Shown piece by piece: positions 27,572 to 36,651 of a stretch of 56,134 nucleotides of DNA. Location of the stretch: assembly GCF_000429225.1 (NCBI RefSeq), contig NZ_AUBL01000029.1, positions 1-56,134 on the forward strand, read 5' to 3'. Made by a program: the position numbers and the translations under genes. A model generated the notes under the pieces. That model saw only the letters and a list, made by a program, of their open reading frames with translations. It ran no database searches and was not told the origin of the DNA. This DNA comes from Actinomyces dentalis DSM 19115. GTDB taxonomy: Bacteria > Actinomycetota > Actinomycetes > Actinomycetales > Actinomycetaceae. Positions within the stretch are counted from its first letter, which is position 1; each line of letters opens with the position of its first letter.

Positions 27572-27661
27572 TCCGCTACGCCCTTTTGTCTCTGCTACGC
27601 CTCTTGACCCTTCACTGTACGAGAAAAAGGAGCGTGGCGGAGGGTGAAGGGGCGCAGTAGA
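27572..27661. repeat. Array of 20-bp units, family 3, after pcrA
   Basis: Two direct units, TCCGCTACGCCCTTTTGTCT (27572-27591) and CTGCTACGCCTCTTGACCCT (27592-27611), are followed by two unlike 20-bp intervals. A unit in inverted orientation (27641-27661, complement TCTACTGCGCCCCTTCACCCT) closes the array. The transcript could fold into a stem just after the pcrA stop, so a terminator role is possible. Confidence 0.5.
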
Positions 27662-27774
27662 CGGTGTCCGCGGCGCCCGGGGTGGTGCCGGCTCCACCTT
27701 GCCCCACCGGCTCCGCCCCGGTCCCTGGTGCTGGCCCCATGGAGGGGCGGGGCGGCTCATGGTGTCATTGCCGC

Positions 27775-28797
27775 ATGGCACAGCATCCTCGTCCTCCCTC
27801 CGTTCCCGCGGACTCCGCCGCCCCCGCCGTTTCCGCGGAGCCCGCCGCTCCTGCGGACTCCGCCGCCCCCGCCGTTTCCGCGGAGCCCGCCGCTCCGGGC
27901 TCGCGCGAGCGACGCCCCTGGCTCCAGGGGCTCGCCGGAGCGGGACTCTTCCTCCTCACCCAGACCCTGATCATCGTCGTGGCGCGGGGCGGCACGCACC
28001 TGCTGACATCCGTCATGCCGCAACCCATGGCCTACCTGACGACCGCGCTCCTCGTCTCGGCGACGTGCGTGATCACGGTCGTGGCGGGGTACCGCCTCAT
28101 CGTCCGACGAATCGGTTGCCGTGAAGCGCCCGAGATGGGCGGCCCCGGCGCACTGCGCGAACTCGCCGCGGGGCTAGCGCTGGGCGGCGCGCTCATCTGC
28201 GCCGTCTTCGCAGTCCTCGCCCTGGCGGGGGCCTACCGCATTACCGGGGTCGGCTGGTCGGAGGGCATCGTCGTCGGCCTGCTGGCCGGAGTCCTCGGAG
28301 GATTCAACGAGGAGATGATGTTCCGCGGATTCCTCCAGCGACTCATCGAGACCAGACTGGGCAGCTGGTGGGCGCTCGGAACCATCTCCGTCATCTTCGG
28401 TCTGCTGCACCTGACCAACCCCGGAGCGACCCTGTCCGGCTGCCTCATCATCGCCCTCACGGCCGCGCCGCTGCTCGGGGCCTGCTACCTGCTCACCCGG
28501 CGCCTGTGGCTGGCCATCGGGGTGCACGCGTCCTGGAACTTCATCCAGGGCGGCGTCTTCGGCTCCGACGTCTCGGGAACCGGAATGATCAAACGGGGCC
28601 TGTTCGAAGCGACCTTCCACGGGCCCGACTGGCTCACCGGCGGCCACATGGGCGTGGAGGGCTCCGTCGTCACCGTGGTCGTGTGCGCGACGGCGGCCGC
28701 GGTGATCCTCCTGGCGGCCCGACGCCGGGGAATGCTGCTGGCGCCGCGATGGCGGCGTCCGGCGCCGGCGGACGGCGACGCCGTCGAGCGGCGGTGA
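27775..28797 (+). CDS. CPBP-family intramembrane metalloprotease (Abi/CAAX-protease-like)
   Basis: A 340-residue membrane protein. A Pro/Ala/Ser-rich N-terminus of about 50 residues is followed by seven to eight helices. The glutamate motif EEMMFRGFLQRL, the histidine motif FGLLHLTNPG and HASWNF form the metal site of the CPBP (CAAX-like) protease family. Members act in protein processing, bacteriocin self-immunity or membrane stress. The ATG at 27775 is chosen because residues upstream are low-complexity and unlike the family. Confidence 0.83.
   Translation: MAQHPRPPSVPADSAAPAVSAEPAAPADSAAPAVSAEPAAPGSRERRPWLQGLAGAGLFLLTQTLIIVVARGGTHLLTSVMPQPMAYLTTALLVSATCVITVVAGYRLIVRRIGCREAPEMGGPGALRELAAGLALGGALICAVFAVLALAGAYRITGVGWSEGIVVGLLAGVLGGFNEEMMFRGFLQRLIETRLGSWWALGTISVIFGLLHLTNPGATLSGCLIIALTAAPLLGACYLLTRRLWLAIGVHASWNFIQGGVFGSDVSGTGMIKRGLFEATFHGPDWLTGGHMGVEGSVVTVVVCATAAAVILLAARRRGMLLAPRWRRPAPADGDAVERR
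27805..27894 (+). repeat. 45-bp tandem coding duplication
   Basis: Two in-frame, nearly identical 45-bp copies encode PADSAAPAVSAEPAA twice in the cytoplasmic N-terminus of the CPBP protease, an apparent recent slippage event. Confidence 0.75.
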
Positions 28798-28954
28798 CGG
28801 CGGCGGGTGCGGGCGGGCGCCGCGCCGTCGGACGCTGGCGGACGACGACGAGCGGCGTCGAGCACCGCGGACAGCGGAGGCCGGTGACGATCCGCCCGGC
28901 TCACGGGGCCATCGGGGTCGCGAGCCGGACCTGGTCGGGCCCGCCCCGCCCGGT

Positions 28955-29674
28955 TCACGACCGGGCCGGCACCAGGCGCACGGCCCGCCGCTCGGCCCGG
29001 AAGTCGTTGACCGGGGCGTCGGAGGCGTAGCCCAGGGCGAAGCCCGTGATGAGACCGTAGTCGGCCGGCGCCTCGAACTCGGCGTCGAAGGGGCGGCGCC
29101 AGGTGGCCAGGACCCCGAGGGGGCAGGAGTCGACGCCGCGGGCCTTGGCGGACAGGAACAGGGTTTGGAGCATGAGCCCGGCGTCGAGCGCGGCGAAGGG
29201 CATGAATCTCTTGTGGATCAGGACGAAGCCGATGACCGGCGCGCCGAAGGCCTCGCAATTGCGCCGGGCGGCCGCGTCGCGGGCCTGGCGGTCCTGCCGG
29301 GCGATGCCCATGTGCGCGTACAGCCGGCCGCCGACGGCCTGGGAGTGGGGCAGCAGCTCCGCGGGATAGGGCGCCCAGGTGCGGTAGTCGCCGTCGGGCG
29401 CCCTGCCGCTCAGGACCAGGCGGGCCATGGCGCCGCGCTCCTTGTGCTGGACCGGGAGGGTCGCGTCGAACTCGGCGACGTAGGCGGCGCGCAGGCGGTC
29501 CGCCCGCTCCCCGGTGGCCAGCGCCACCATGAAGGGCCGGGTGTTCGACCAGCTCGGGGCCTGGCGGGCGTCGTCGAGGATCGCGTCGAGGACCTCGCCC
29601 GGCACCGGGTCGGGCCGGAAGTCGCGCACGGAGTGCCGGGCGGAGGCCAAATCGGAGAAGGCTTCGGGGTTCAC
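28955..29674 (-). CDS. Nitroreductase-family flavoprotein
   Basis: A 239-residue FMN-dependent oxidoreductase. The N-terminal RHSVRDFRPDPVPGEVLDAILDDARQAPSWSNTRPF matches the FMN-binding start of the family. GLMLQTLFLSAKARGVDSCPLG and ITGFALGYASDAPVNDFRAER are the later conserved blocks. Such enzymes reduce nitroaromatics, quinones or similar acceptors with NAD(P)H. The GTG start follows AAAGGAGCC. The acetyltransferase gene upstream on the same strand ends only 55 bp away, so cotranscription is possible. Confidence 0.88.
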   Translation of the reverse strand: MNPEAFSDLASARHSVRDFRPDPVPGEVLDAILDDARQAPSWSNTRPFMVALATGERADRLRAAYVAEFDATLPVQHKERGAMARLVLSGRAPDGDYRTWAPYPAELLPHSQAVGGRLYAHMGIARQDRQARDAAARRNCEAFGAPVIGFVLIHKRFMPFAALDAGLMLQTLFLSAKARGVDSCPLGVLATWRRPFDAEFEAPADYGLITGFALGYASDAPVNDFRAERRAVRLVPARS

Positions 29675-29729
29675 GGCGGTGGCTCCTTTGGAGAGGTGAT
29701 GGTGCCGGCGGTCGGGGCCGCCCCGGACT

Positions 29730-30437
29730 CTACGACCGGCGCCGGGGGACGAAGGTGGAGTCGTCCAGCGTGCGGATGACCCGGGCGGGGGAGCCCACGG
29801 CCAGGGAACGGGCCGGGATGTCGCGGGTGACGACGGCGCCCGCGCCGATGACGCAGTCGTCGCCGATCGTCACGCCCGGGCAGACGATGACGCCGCCGCC
29901 CAGCCACACGTTGTCCCCGATGACAATGGGGTCGGCGCTCTCCAGCCCGGCCCTGCGCGGCGTCGGCTCCAGGGGGTGGATCGGGGTGAGCAGCTGGACG
30001 TTCGGGCCGAACTGGCAGTGCACCCCGATGGTGATGGTGGCGACGTCCAGGGCGGTGAGCCCGTAGTTGGCGAAGCTGCCCTCGCCGACAATGATGTTCT
30101 CCCCGTAGTCCACGCGCACCGGCGGCAGGAGGATCGCACCGGCCCCCAGGTGCGGGATCGCGGCGCGCAGGTGGGCCTGGGCGTCGGGCTCGCCCTCGGC
30201 GAAGGCCCGCTCGTAGCGGCCCAGTTCGCGTCGGGCGCGGGCGGCGATGCGGGCGTTGTCGGGGTCGTTGGCGACGTACCAGTCACGGGCGAGCATGCGC
30301 TCGCGGTTGGAGCGCGGGTCGCCCGCGAAATAGCGCTGGGCGGCGGCGAAGCGCTCGGCGGGCTGGACGCCGGTGCCGGAGGAGTCGGCGGCGGGGGGAG
30401 CGCTGGAGGAGTCGGCGGCGGATTCGGTCTGGCTCAT
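29730..30437 (-). CDS. Maltose/galactoside O-acetyltransferase family protein
   Basis: A 235-residue left-handed beta-helix acetyltransferase. A maltose-acetyltransferase head (RMLARDWYVANDPDNARIAARARRE) precedes the hexapeptide repeats. DYGENIIVGEGSFANYG, IGDNVWLGGGVIVCPGVTIGDDCVIGAGAVVTRDIPARSLAVGSPARVIR is the acetyl-CoA-binding coil. LTPIHPLEP holds the catalytic histidine. It would acetylate free sugars such as maltose or glucose, a detoxifying step during sugar overflow. A Ser/Ala-rich 25-residue N-terminal tail is unusual. Confidence 0.88.
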   Translation of the reverse strand: MSQTESAADSSSAPPAADSSGTGVQPAERFAAAQRYFAGDPRSNRERMLARDWYVANDPDNARIAARARRELGRYERAFAEGEPDAQAHLRAAIPHLGAGAILLPPVRVDYGENIIVGEGSFANYGLTALDVATITIGVHCQFGPNVQLLTPIHPLEPTPRRAGLESADPIVIGDNVWLGGGVIVCPGVTIGDDCVIGAGAVVTRDIPARSLAVGSPARVIRTLDDSTFVPRRRS

Positions 30438-30446
30438 GGACCGAGG

Positions 30447-32210
30447 CTATCGGCTCGGGCGCTCTCGGCGGGCCGACGACGGCGCGTCCCCGGGGCTCCC
30501 GGCGCCCCCGGCACCGGCGTCGTCGGCGCCGTCAGCGCCGTCGGCCCGCCCGCTCCGCCGCCCATCTTGCGCCGCGAGTTCGTCCTCGATCTGCTCCAGG
30601 CCCGTCTTCACCGACAGCGGGATCGGCTTGAACGCCAGCGCCGCCACGGCGGCGACGAGCAGGACCGGGACCAGGCCGAGCAGGACGGGCGCCAGGGCGT
30701 GCTGGTAGGCGCCGACGACGGCGGCGCGGGTCGTCCCGTCCAGGTCCCGCAGGACGGCCGGCGTGATGGAGGCGGCCGCGTCCTCGCTCATCCCCATGCC
30801 CAGCAGCGAGACGGTCAGACGGCCGGTGAACAGCACGCCCACCACCGTATTGCCGATGGACACCCCGATCTCCCGGAAGAAGTTGTTCGTGCTCGTCGCC
30901 GTCCCCAGCATCCGCGCGGGCAGGGCGTTCTGGATGATCAGAACGCTCAGCTGGAGGAACATGCCCACCCCCAGCTGGAGGACGAAGACGCCGACCCCGA
31001 ACCACCACACCGACGCCCCCGCGGGGACGGCGCCCAGGACCGCCATGCCGGCGGCGGCCAGCAGAGAGCCGACGACCGGGTAGATCCGGTAGCGGCCCGT
31101 GCGGCTGACCAGCCACCCGGAGACGAGGGAGCCGGCGAACATGGCGGCCGCCCCGGGCACGAGGACCAGCCCGGAGACCGTGGCGCTCACGCCGTGGACC
31201 ATCTGCAGGTAGGTGGGCAGGTAGCCGTTCATGCCGAACAGGCAGGCGCACATGAGCACCGAGACGATCGTGGCGACGACGAAGGTGCGGTCGGCCAGGA
31301 TCCGCGGGGGTATGAGCGGGTCCCGCACGCGCCTTTCCACCGGGACCAGCGCCGCCCACGAGCCGGTCGTGACCACGAGCAGGCACACGATGAGCGGATG
31401 GCTCCACGGGTAGGCCGTTCCGCCCCAGGTGGCCAGCAGGACGATGCCGGTGGCGCCGACGCCGGCCAGGGCCAGCCCCGCCCAGTCGATGCTCAGCCGC
31501 ACCCGGCGGCGCGGCATGGTCAGCGCCAGGGCGACGGCGATCCAGGCGAAGGCGCCGAAGGGCAGGAAGAACCAGAAGATGGAGCGCCAGCCGAGCCAGT
31601 CCGTGAGCCAGCCGCCCAGCAGCGGGCCCAGGATCGCCGCGATGCCGAACATGGCGCCCATGGGGGCCAGGTACTTCCCGCGCACCCGCGGCGGGATGAG
31701 ATCGCCGGCGATGGCCTGGGAGCAGATCATGAGGCCGGCTCCACCCAGGCCCTGGAGGAAGCGGAAGACGGTGAAGCCGAGCATGCCGGCGGCCGTCCCG
31801 CACAGCGCGGAGCCGCCCACGAACAGGGCGATCGCCAGCAGGTAGAGGGGCTTGCGGCCCAGGGCGTCGCCGACCTTGCCGTACACGGGCATGGCGAGGG
31901 TCTGGCCCAGGGTGTAGGCGGTGACGGCCCACGACATGTGGGCGACCCCGCCGAGGTCGCCGATGATGGTGGGCAGGGCCGTCGCCACGACCGTGTGGTA
32001 CATGGCGGCGAGGAACTGGACCGTCATGAGGCAGGCGTAGACGATCCAGAAGCGGCCGTCGGGCCGGAAGGTCATGCCCTCGATCGTCCCCGGGGCGGCG
32101 GGCGCGGCCCCGGTTGATCCGGTCCCGGTCGGCGCGGCTCCGGTCGGCTCGGGAGCGGGGACGGGGGCCGGGGCGGCGGGCGCGGTGGTGTTGTTCATCA
32201 TCCTTCTCAC
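30447..32210 (-). CDS. MFS multidrug exporter, DHA2/EmrB type
   Basis: A protein of about 580 residues with fourteen predicted helices. Typical motifs are AMYHTVVATALPTIIGDLGGVAHMSWAVTAYTLGQTLAMPVYGKVGDALGRKPL and, later, RFLQGLGGAGLMICSQAIAGDLIPPRVRG, that is motifs A and C of the DHA2 family. Members export drugs or other toxic compounds with protons. The exact start is unclear: GTG at 32210, ATG at 32201 or ATG at 32198, where AGAAGG lies just ahead. The SDR gene ends eight bases upstream, so the two share a transcript. Confidence 0.9.
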   Translation of the reverse strand: MRRMMNNTTAPAAPAPVPAPEPTGAAPTGTGSTGAAPAAPGTIEGMTFRPDGRFWIVYACLMTVQFLAAMYHTVVATALPTIIGDLGGVAHMSWAVTAYTLGQTLAMPVYGKVGDALGRKPLYLLAIALFVGGSALCGTAAGMLGFTVFRFLQGLGGAGLMICSQAIAGDLIPPRVRGKYLAPMGAMFGIAAILGPLLGGWLTDWLGWRSIFWFFLPFGAFAWIAVALALTMPRRRVRLSIDWAGLALAGVGATGIVLLATWGGTAYPWSHPLIVCLLVVTTGSWAALVPVERRVRDPLIPPRILADRTFVVATIVSVLMCACLFGMNGYLPTYLQMVHGVSATVSGLVLVPGAAAMFAGSLVSGWLVSRTGRYRIYPVVGSLLAAAGMAVLGAVPAGASVWWFGVGVFVLQLGVGMFLQLSVLIIQNALPARMLGTATSTNNFFREIGVSIGNTVVGVLFTGRLTVSLLGMGMSEDAAASITPAVLRDLDGTTRAAVVGAYQHALAPVLLGLVPVLLVAAVAALAFKPIPLSVKTGLEQIEDELAAQDGRRSGRADGADGADDAGAGGAGSPGDAPSSARRERPSR

Positions 32211-32217
32211 GGGCGGC

Positions 32218-33048
32218 TCAGCGCCGGAATCCTCCCTCGGTGGAGATGACCTGGCCGGTGACCCAGGAGGCGTCGTCGGTCAGGAGCCAGCAGATGAGCC
32301 GGGCCGGGTCCTGCGGCCGGGCCGTGCGGCCCGAGGGGAACATGGCATCGACCGCGCGCAGCGTCGGGGCGTCCATGTAACCGGTGTCCACCGGGCCGGG
32401 GTTGACCGTGTTGAGGCGGATGCCCCGTTCGGCGAGTCCCGCGGCCAGCGAGGGTGTGATCCCCGCCAGGGCCGCCTTGGCCGTGCAGTAGGCGATCTCG
32501 CGCGGCATCGGCCCCAGGCCCTGGCCGGAGGTCATGAGAACCGCCGAGCCGGCCAGGGCGGGGGCATCCCGGTCCGGGTCGGGGCGGAAGCGCTCGGCGT
32601 AGGCCTGGACGAAGAGGAGGCCGGCGCGGGCGTCGACGGCCCAGTGGTGGTCCAGGTCCGCGGCCGTGATCTCCTCCAGGCCGCCGTCGCGCCCGGAGGA
32701 GGCCTGGTTGCACACGAGGGCGTCGACGCGTCCGAGCTCGGCGACGGCGTGCTCGATGACGGCCCGGGGCGCCGTCGGATCGCGGAAGTCGGCCTCGATG
32801 CCGGTCAGGCGCGCGCCGGGCGTCAGGTGAGCGCGCACGGAGTCCAGGGTCGCCTCCACGCAGTCGGCGCCCCAGGGCTGCTCGGCGTCGTGCAGGGAGT
32901 AGTGGTGGCAGACGAGTGAGGCGCCGAGGTCGGCGGCCCGGCAGGCGATGGCGTGGCCGATGCCGGCGCGCCTGCTCACGCCGGTCACGACGACGACGCG
33001 CCCGGCCAGCGGCGGGCGGGAGTACGGGGTGCTGCTCACGCCCCTCAT
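32218..33048 (-). CDS. SDR-family oxidoreductase
   Basis: A 276-residue short-chain dehydrogenase. The nucleotide motif VVVTGVSRRAGIGHAIA is at about residue 19. The NAG-like segment reads LVCNQASSG, and the catalytic YCTAK with an upstream serine (LMTSGQG) is present. The tail WVTGQVISTEGGF is standard for the family. The loop insertion HHYSLHDAEQPWGADCVEATL suggests a non-housekeeping substrate. The ATG at 33048 follows GCGAGGAGGAGA. The frame upstream runs into the repeat array and is not coding. Confidence 0.88.
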   Translation of the reverse strand: MRGVSSTPYSRPPLAGRVVVVTGVSRRAGIGHAIACRAADLGASLVCHHYSLHDAEQPWGADCVEATLDSVRAHLTPGARLTGIEADFRDPTAPRAVIEHAVAELGRVDALVCNQASSGRDGGLEEITAADLDHHWAVDARAGLLFVQAYAERFRPDPDRDAPALAGSAVLMTSGQGLGPMPREIAYCTAKAALAGITPSLAAGLAERGIRLNTVNPGPVDTGYMDAPTLRAVDAMFPSGRTARPQDPARLICWLLTDDASWVTGQVISTEGGFRR

Positions 33049-33253
33049 TCTCCTCCTCGCTGGGCGGAGCGTCGCCGCTTGCGACTCCCGCGGGCTCGGG
33101 CGGATCGGTGGTGGGAGGTCCGGTGACGAAAAAGGTGGCTGGCGCGTGGTTTTGATCCCCCGCCCCGCGCCCCCTCGGGACGAGACCGTCGACCCGGATG
33201 TGCTGGCCGAGCGCGCGGCCCCGCCCCGCGCCCCCTCGGGACGAGAGGGGCGC

Positions 33254-33335
33254 AATGAGCCTTTCTCGCCGGGAGTCGTGGTCCGCGGACCGGGACCGGT
33301 GCGGGGCGGCGTGGGCGGGGCCGTCCGAGATAGTG
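33254..33335 (+). repeat. Short interspersed element related to the DNA ahead of a transposase gene (copy 1)
   Basis: The start AATGAGCCTTTCTC and the end GAGATAGTG correspond to the block at 55901-56013, which precedes a probable transposase gene at the window's right end. The middle is diverged and shorter. The same block in inverted orientation lies at 38129-38195. These look like residual ends of one IS family. Confidence 0.45.
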
Positions 33336-33360
33336 GGAGGCGGGTCGATCCTGTGCTCGT

Positions 33361-33469
33361 CGAGATGTGCATTCTGCTCTCAAGAGGTGCATTTCGCCCT
33401 CGAGATGTGCGTTTTGCACTCGAGAACGACGGTTGGAACTGCACTTTCGAGTGCGAAGTGCACGTCTCG
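33361..33469. repeat. Array of 20-bp units, family 4
   Basis: Three direct units, CGAGATGTGCATTCTGCTCT, CAAGAGGTGCATTTCGCCCT and CGAGATGTGCGTTTTGCACT (33361-33420), are followed by a related fourth unit, CGAGAACGACGGTTGGAACT. A unit in inverted orientation, AGTGCGAAGTGCACGTCTCG, sits at 33450-33469. A small hairpin, GCACT-TTCG-AGTGC, lies at 33441-33454. The architecture is like the family 1 array. Confidence 0.7.
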
Positions 33470-33477
33470 GCGCCCGG

Positions 33478-34359
33478 GAAGGTTATTCAGGGGGCGGTTT
33501 TGAAGGAATATAGAGTGAGAGTGCGGCGGTGATGGTCTGCTCGAATGTGTCAGGGGGCGCCGGTAGTCGGTGTGGAGGATTCTCCAGGCCTTGATGTGGG
33601 CGATGTCCCGCTCTTTCGGCCCGGCGGATCCGGTTGATGCTCTTGTTGGCCTCTTTCGCCGCCTCGCTCAGTTCGTCGTTGGGGGGCTTCTTATGGGGCG
33701 TGATCATTCCCCTTCCGATATGGCCCTTGTCGGCGATCCACCTGGAGGGGTCGATTCCCTCGAGCAGTCCGGAGGAGCCTGGGGCGGCCACGCCGTGCAT
33801 GGACCCCGGATAAGGATCGGAAGCCTGCACCAGGCGGCCGTCCGGCAGGATCAGGATCTGGACGTTCACGCCGGTCGTCTTGTGTTTGCCCGACCACAAT
33901 TCGCGGTGATTGCGCCAACTCCAGCAGGGGAAGAGAGTGCCGTCCACCACGTAATCGCACCCCTGGGGCACCTCCTCGGCCGTGAGCAGCACGTCCTTCA
34001 GGGCCACGATCGCATCGGTCACGGCCCCGATGGCCCGCGAGATCGTGGACTGGGACACACCCAGCTGCTCTCCGATCACCGCCTGTATCACATTGTGACG
34101 CATGTAGATCAGCACCGCCCTCAGCGAGTCCTCAGCCCCAGGCTCGGCGGATACCTCTCGACCCACTCCTCGCGCAGGCGGATGAGGGTGAGCAAATCGG
34201 CGAACTTGGCGGTAGGCAGCCCCGTGGTATACTCCATGACGATAGCCCGTTCCTCACGAGGTTGTTGACGTTGTTCGCCAGCCATCATGCCTCAATGGGA
34301 ACCGGTCATCATAATATCGATTCCCGGAAATGTGCGCAGACGTCCACTGAATAACCTTC
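33478..34359 (-). mobile_element. Decayed insertion sequence, IS5-like
   Basis: Thirteen-base perfect terminal inverted repeats, GAAGGTTATTCAG at 33478-33490 and CTGAATAACCTTC at 34347-34359, bound an 882-bp element carrying one broken transposase gene. No direct target duplication could be recognised at the borders. It lies immediately left of the lower-GC McrBC island. Confidence 0.75.
33483..34285 (-). pseudogene. Transposase gene, broken by three frameshifts
   Basis: The sequence codes for an IS5-group (DDE_Tnp_4-like) transposase. It has an HTH segment VIGEQLGVSQSTISRAIGAV, DYVVDGTLFPCWSWRNHRELWSGKHKTTGVN and WIADKGHIGRGM. The true N-terminus (MAGEQRQQPREERAIVMEYTTGLPTAKFADLL from 34285) ends in a stop near 34140, so a frameshift precedes LRAVLIYMRHN. 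Near the C-terminus the family-like text RDIAHIKAWRILHTDYRRPL lies in a neighbouring frame, while ERAG before it and DTFEQTIT after it are in the main frame. That implies two further compensating shifts. The stop codon falls inside the left inverted repeat. An active enzyme is unlikely. Confidence 0.78.
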
Positions 34360-34563
34360 TATGTCATCGTGCATGAATTGACTCAATAGGAAGGAAATGA
34401 ATCACTCGGAGCGATTCTGCTGAGGAGATTCCCGAGTGTCAAAAGGCAGTCCGATGGCTTAAATAACACGGGGACTCCGTAATCGGGAGATTACCGCGAA
34501 AGAGACACTACAGCATGGAGAAAATATCTGGAACCAGAAGAGAAATATGGAAGGAGGCGTAGC

Positions 34564-36651
34564 ATGGCTATCCCAAAGATTAGTGAACAAAACATTGCCG
34601 ATGCTCTGAAATACATCGATGAAAAGGGTGCGCCTTTCCATAATCAGAGCACGAAATATGAACTTGTTACTGAGGATGGGAAGAAATACCCGCCGAAATA
34701 TGTGATTGCCGTTGCTGCACATATAGCTACGGGAGAAGAAGTCGACACTGAGGGATTTAATGCCGTCGAGGCGAAGTCCTACCTGCAGGGGCAGGGCTTC
34801 AATATCGAGGTCAAGCAAGAAAAGTTCGAGATGACAATCACAGCCGATAGCGTGACCTCTACAGACGAACGCTTCACGATGGACAACCTCTCCCTTGGTG
34901 ACAACTACAAGCCGTTGAATGCTTATCTCCAGAAATCTGACGGTGAGGTTATTAAGCGCACCTACAGCAAAGGCGAAAGACGCAATTCCAATCAGACCAT
35001 GCCCCGAATTGCATGTCAGGTTTTCGAGAAGCAGATTGCATCCCTTTCGGTTGAAGGTCGGGAGAGTTTTCCTGTATGCAAGTACAATCCCTCCAGCGAA
35101 ACAATCTGCGGCATTTACACGAGCGTGGAGGAATTCAGGCAGCATCGTAAGACCATAGAGTACCTCACCTACAGTTACGACAACGGCAGACAGTTCGTGC
35201 TGTATTGCTGGAATGTATTCTCGACCATCATCTTCGTTCAAGAGTGTCTGAAGCGATTCGGCGAACCGGGCGATAAGATGATCCTGACTTATCGTAAAAA
35301 GGACGAGCAGGAAGAGCAGGAAGCCACAGCAGAGGCGGCTGCTCAGGAGGAGCTTGTTCAGCAGTTCAAGGGATATCAGAATCCCTTCTCGTCCATGCTG
35401 ATAGAGTCGAAGAATTTGATTTTCCGGGGCGCTCCGGGCACGGGCAAGTCATACCTTGCTAAGGAAATAGCCGCCGATATCATCAGCAACGGATACTATG
35501 AAAAGTTCACCCAGCTCTCCGAAGAACAGAGAAAGCAAGTCGAGTTCGTCCAGTTCCACCCGAGCTATGACTACTCCAATTTCGTGGAGGGACTGCGCCC
35601 CAAAGTGAATGATGACGGGACGATGGGCTTCGAGCTGCAGGATGGCATCTTCAAGAAGTTCATTGCCCGTGCCCGCAAGAACTACGAGGACTCCCAGAAA
35701 TCAGAAGAGGCTATCGAGAGAGAAGTATCTGTTCAAGAATCCATGACAGATTTCTTCTCCGGCATCGAGCTCGGTGTTGACACATTCAAGACCATAAATG
35801 GTAACGAGTTCACTATCACGAGTGTGGACGAAAGCCATATCAATATTTCGATACCCGGAAATGCCACAGTTAATAAGCTGGCGCTGAACGTTGACGAGAT
35901 TCGGCGGATGCTTGAGTCTGACGTTAAATTCACGAAGATTAAAGACATCACCGCGTTTTTCGGTAAGACCTTCGCTACACAGGCTTATTCCTATGATTTC
36001 GCCATTTACAAAGCGATCAAGTCGAAGAAGGCGTCCAGCGCAAAGGGAAAGACCGAGCAGACCGAATTGAAGAAATACATATTCATCATCGACGAGATCA
36101 ATCGCGGTGAGATTTCTAAAATTTTCGGCGAACTGTTCTTCGCCATCGATCCGGGATATCGCGGTCGCGCCGGAGAGATCTCGACGCAGTATGCGAACCT
36201 CCACGCCGATCCAGACGAGAAGTTCTACATCCCAGAGAACGTCTACATAATCGGCACGATGAATGACATTGATCGCTCTGTCGACAACTTCGATTTTGCC
36301 ATGAGACGCCGTTTCCGTTTTGTTGAGCTGAGGGCAGACGAGCGGCTTGAAATGCTGGCAAATCTGGAGGATGAGGAGCTTGAGGCAGAGGCAATCAGGC
36401 GCATGTCGGCGCTGAACAGAGAGATTGCCGCCGTCGAGGATCTTAACGAGAATTACCAGATCGGTGCTTCCTATTTCCTGAAGCTGAAGACGCTGACGTT
36501 CGACCAGCTCTGGACGGACTATTTGCACCCGCTGCTTCAGGAATACATTCAGGGGATGTATGACGAGGAAAGCATTATGAATCGGCTTGCTAAGGCCTAT
36601 GGGTACCATAAGCCGACCGACGGAGATGCCGATGAAGCTGCTCAAAATTAA
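34564..36651 (+). CDS. mcrB: McrB-like AAA+ GTPase of a type IV restriction system
   Basis: A 695-residue motor and recognition subunit that would find modified DNA and drive the McrC nuclease. Residues 1-85 (ISEQNIADALKYIDEKGAPF, then KYPPKYVIAVAAHIATGEEVD) resemble the small head domain found in ScoMcrA-type proteins. Residues about 90-255 are a separate, unrecognised region that probably reads the modification. The AAA+ core has Walker A GAPGTGKS (289-296), Walker B IFIIDEINRGE (506-516), sensor GTMNDIDRS (564-572) and MRRRF (580-584). A roughly 140-residue insertion lies between the Walker motifs. Codon use is far less GC-rich than its neighbours. AGGAGG precedes the ATG. mcrC overlaps by 20 bp. 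Confidence 0.9.
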   Translation: MAIPKISEQNIADALKYIDEKGAPFHNQSTKYELVTEDGKKYPPKYVIAVAAHIATGEEVDTEGFNAVEAKSYLQGQGFNIEVKQEKFEMTITADSVTSTDERFTMDNLSLGDNYKPLNAYLQKSDGEVIKRTYSKGERRNSNQTMPRIACQVFEKQIASLSVEGRESFPVCKYNPSSETICGIYTSVEEFRQHRKTIEYLTYSYDNGRQFVLYCWNVFSTIIFVQECLKRFGEPGDKMILTYRKKDEQEEQEATAEAAAQEELVQQFKGYQNPFSSMLIESKNLIFRGAPGTGKSYLAKEIAADIISNGYYEKFTQLSEEQRKQVEFVQFHPSYDYSNFVEGLRPKVNDDGTMGFELQDGIFKKFIARARKNYEDSQKSEEAIEREVSVQESMTDFFSGIELGVDTFKTINGNEFTITSVDESHINISIPGNATVNKLALNVDEIRRMLESDVKFTKIKDITAFFGKTFATQAYSYDFAIYKAIKSKKASSAKGKTEQTELKKYIFIIDEINRGEISKIFGELFFAIDPGYRGRAGEISTQYANLHADPDEKFYIPENVYIIGTMNDIDRSVDNFDFAMRRRFRFVELRADERLEMLANLEDEELEAEAIRRMSALNREIAAVEDLNENYQIGASYFLKLKTLTFDQLWTDYLHPLLQEYIQGMYDEESIMNRLAKAYGYHKPTDGDADEAAQN

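Noticed and set aside
34360..34563. Promoter of mcrB (TTGACT near 34377)
   Set aside because: No -10 element at acceptable spacing was found. Only the ribosome binding site is clear.
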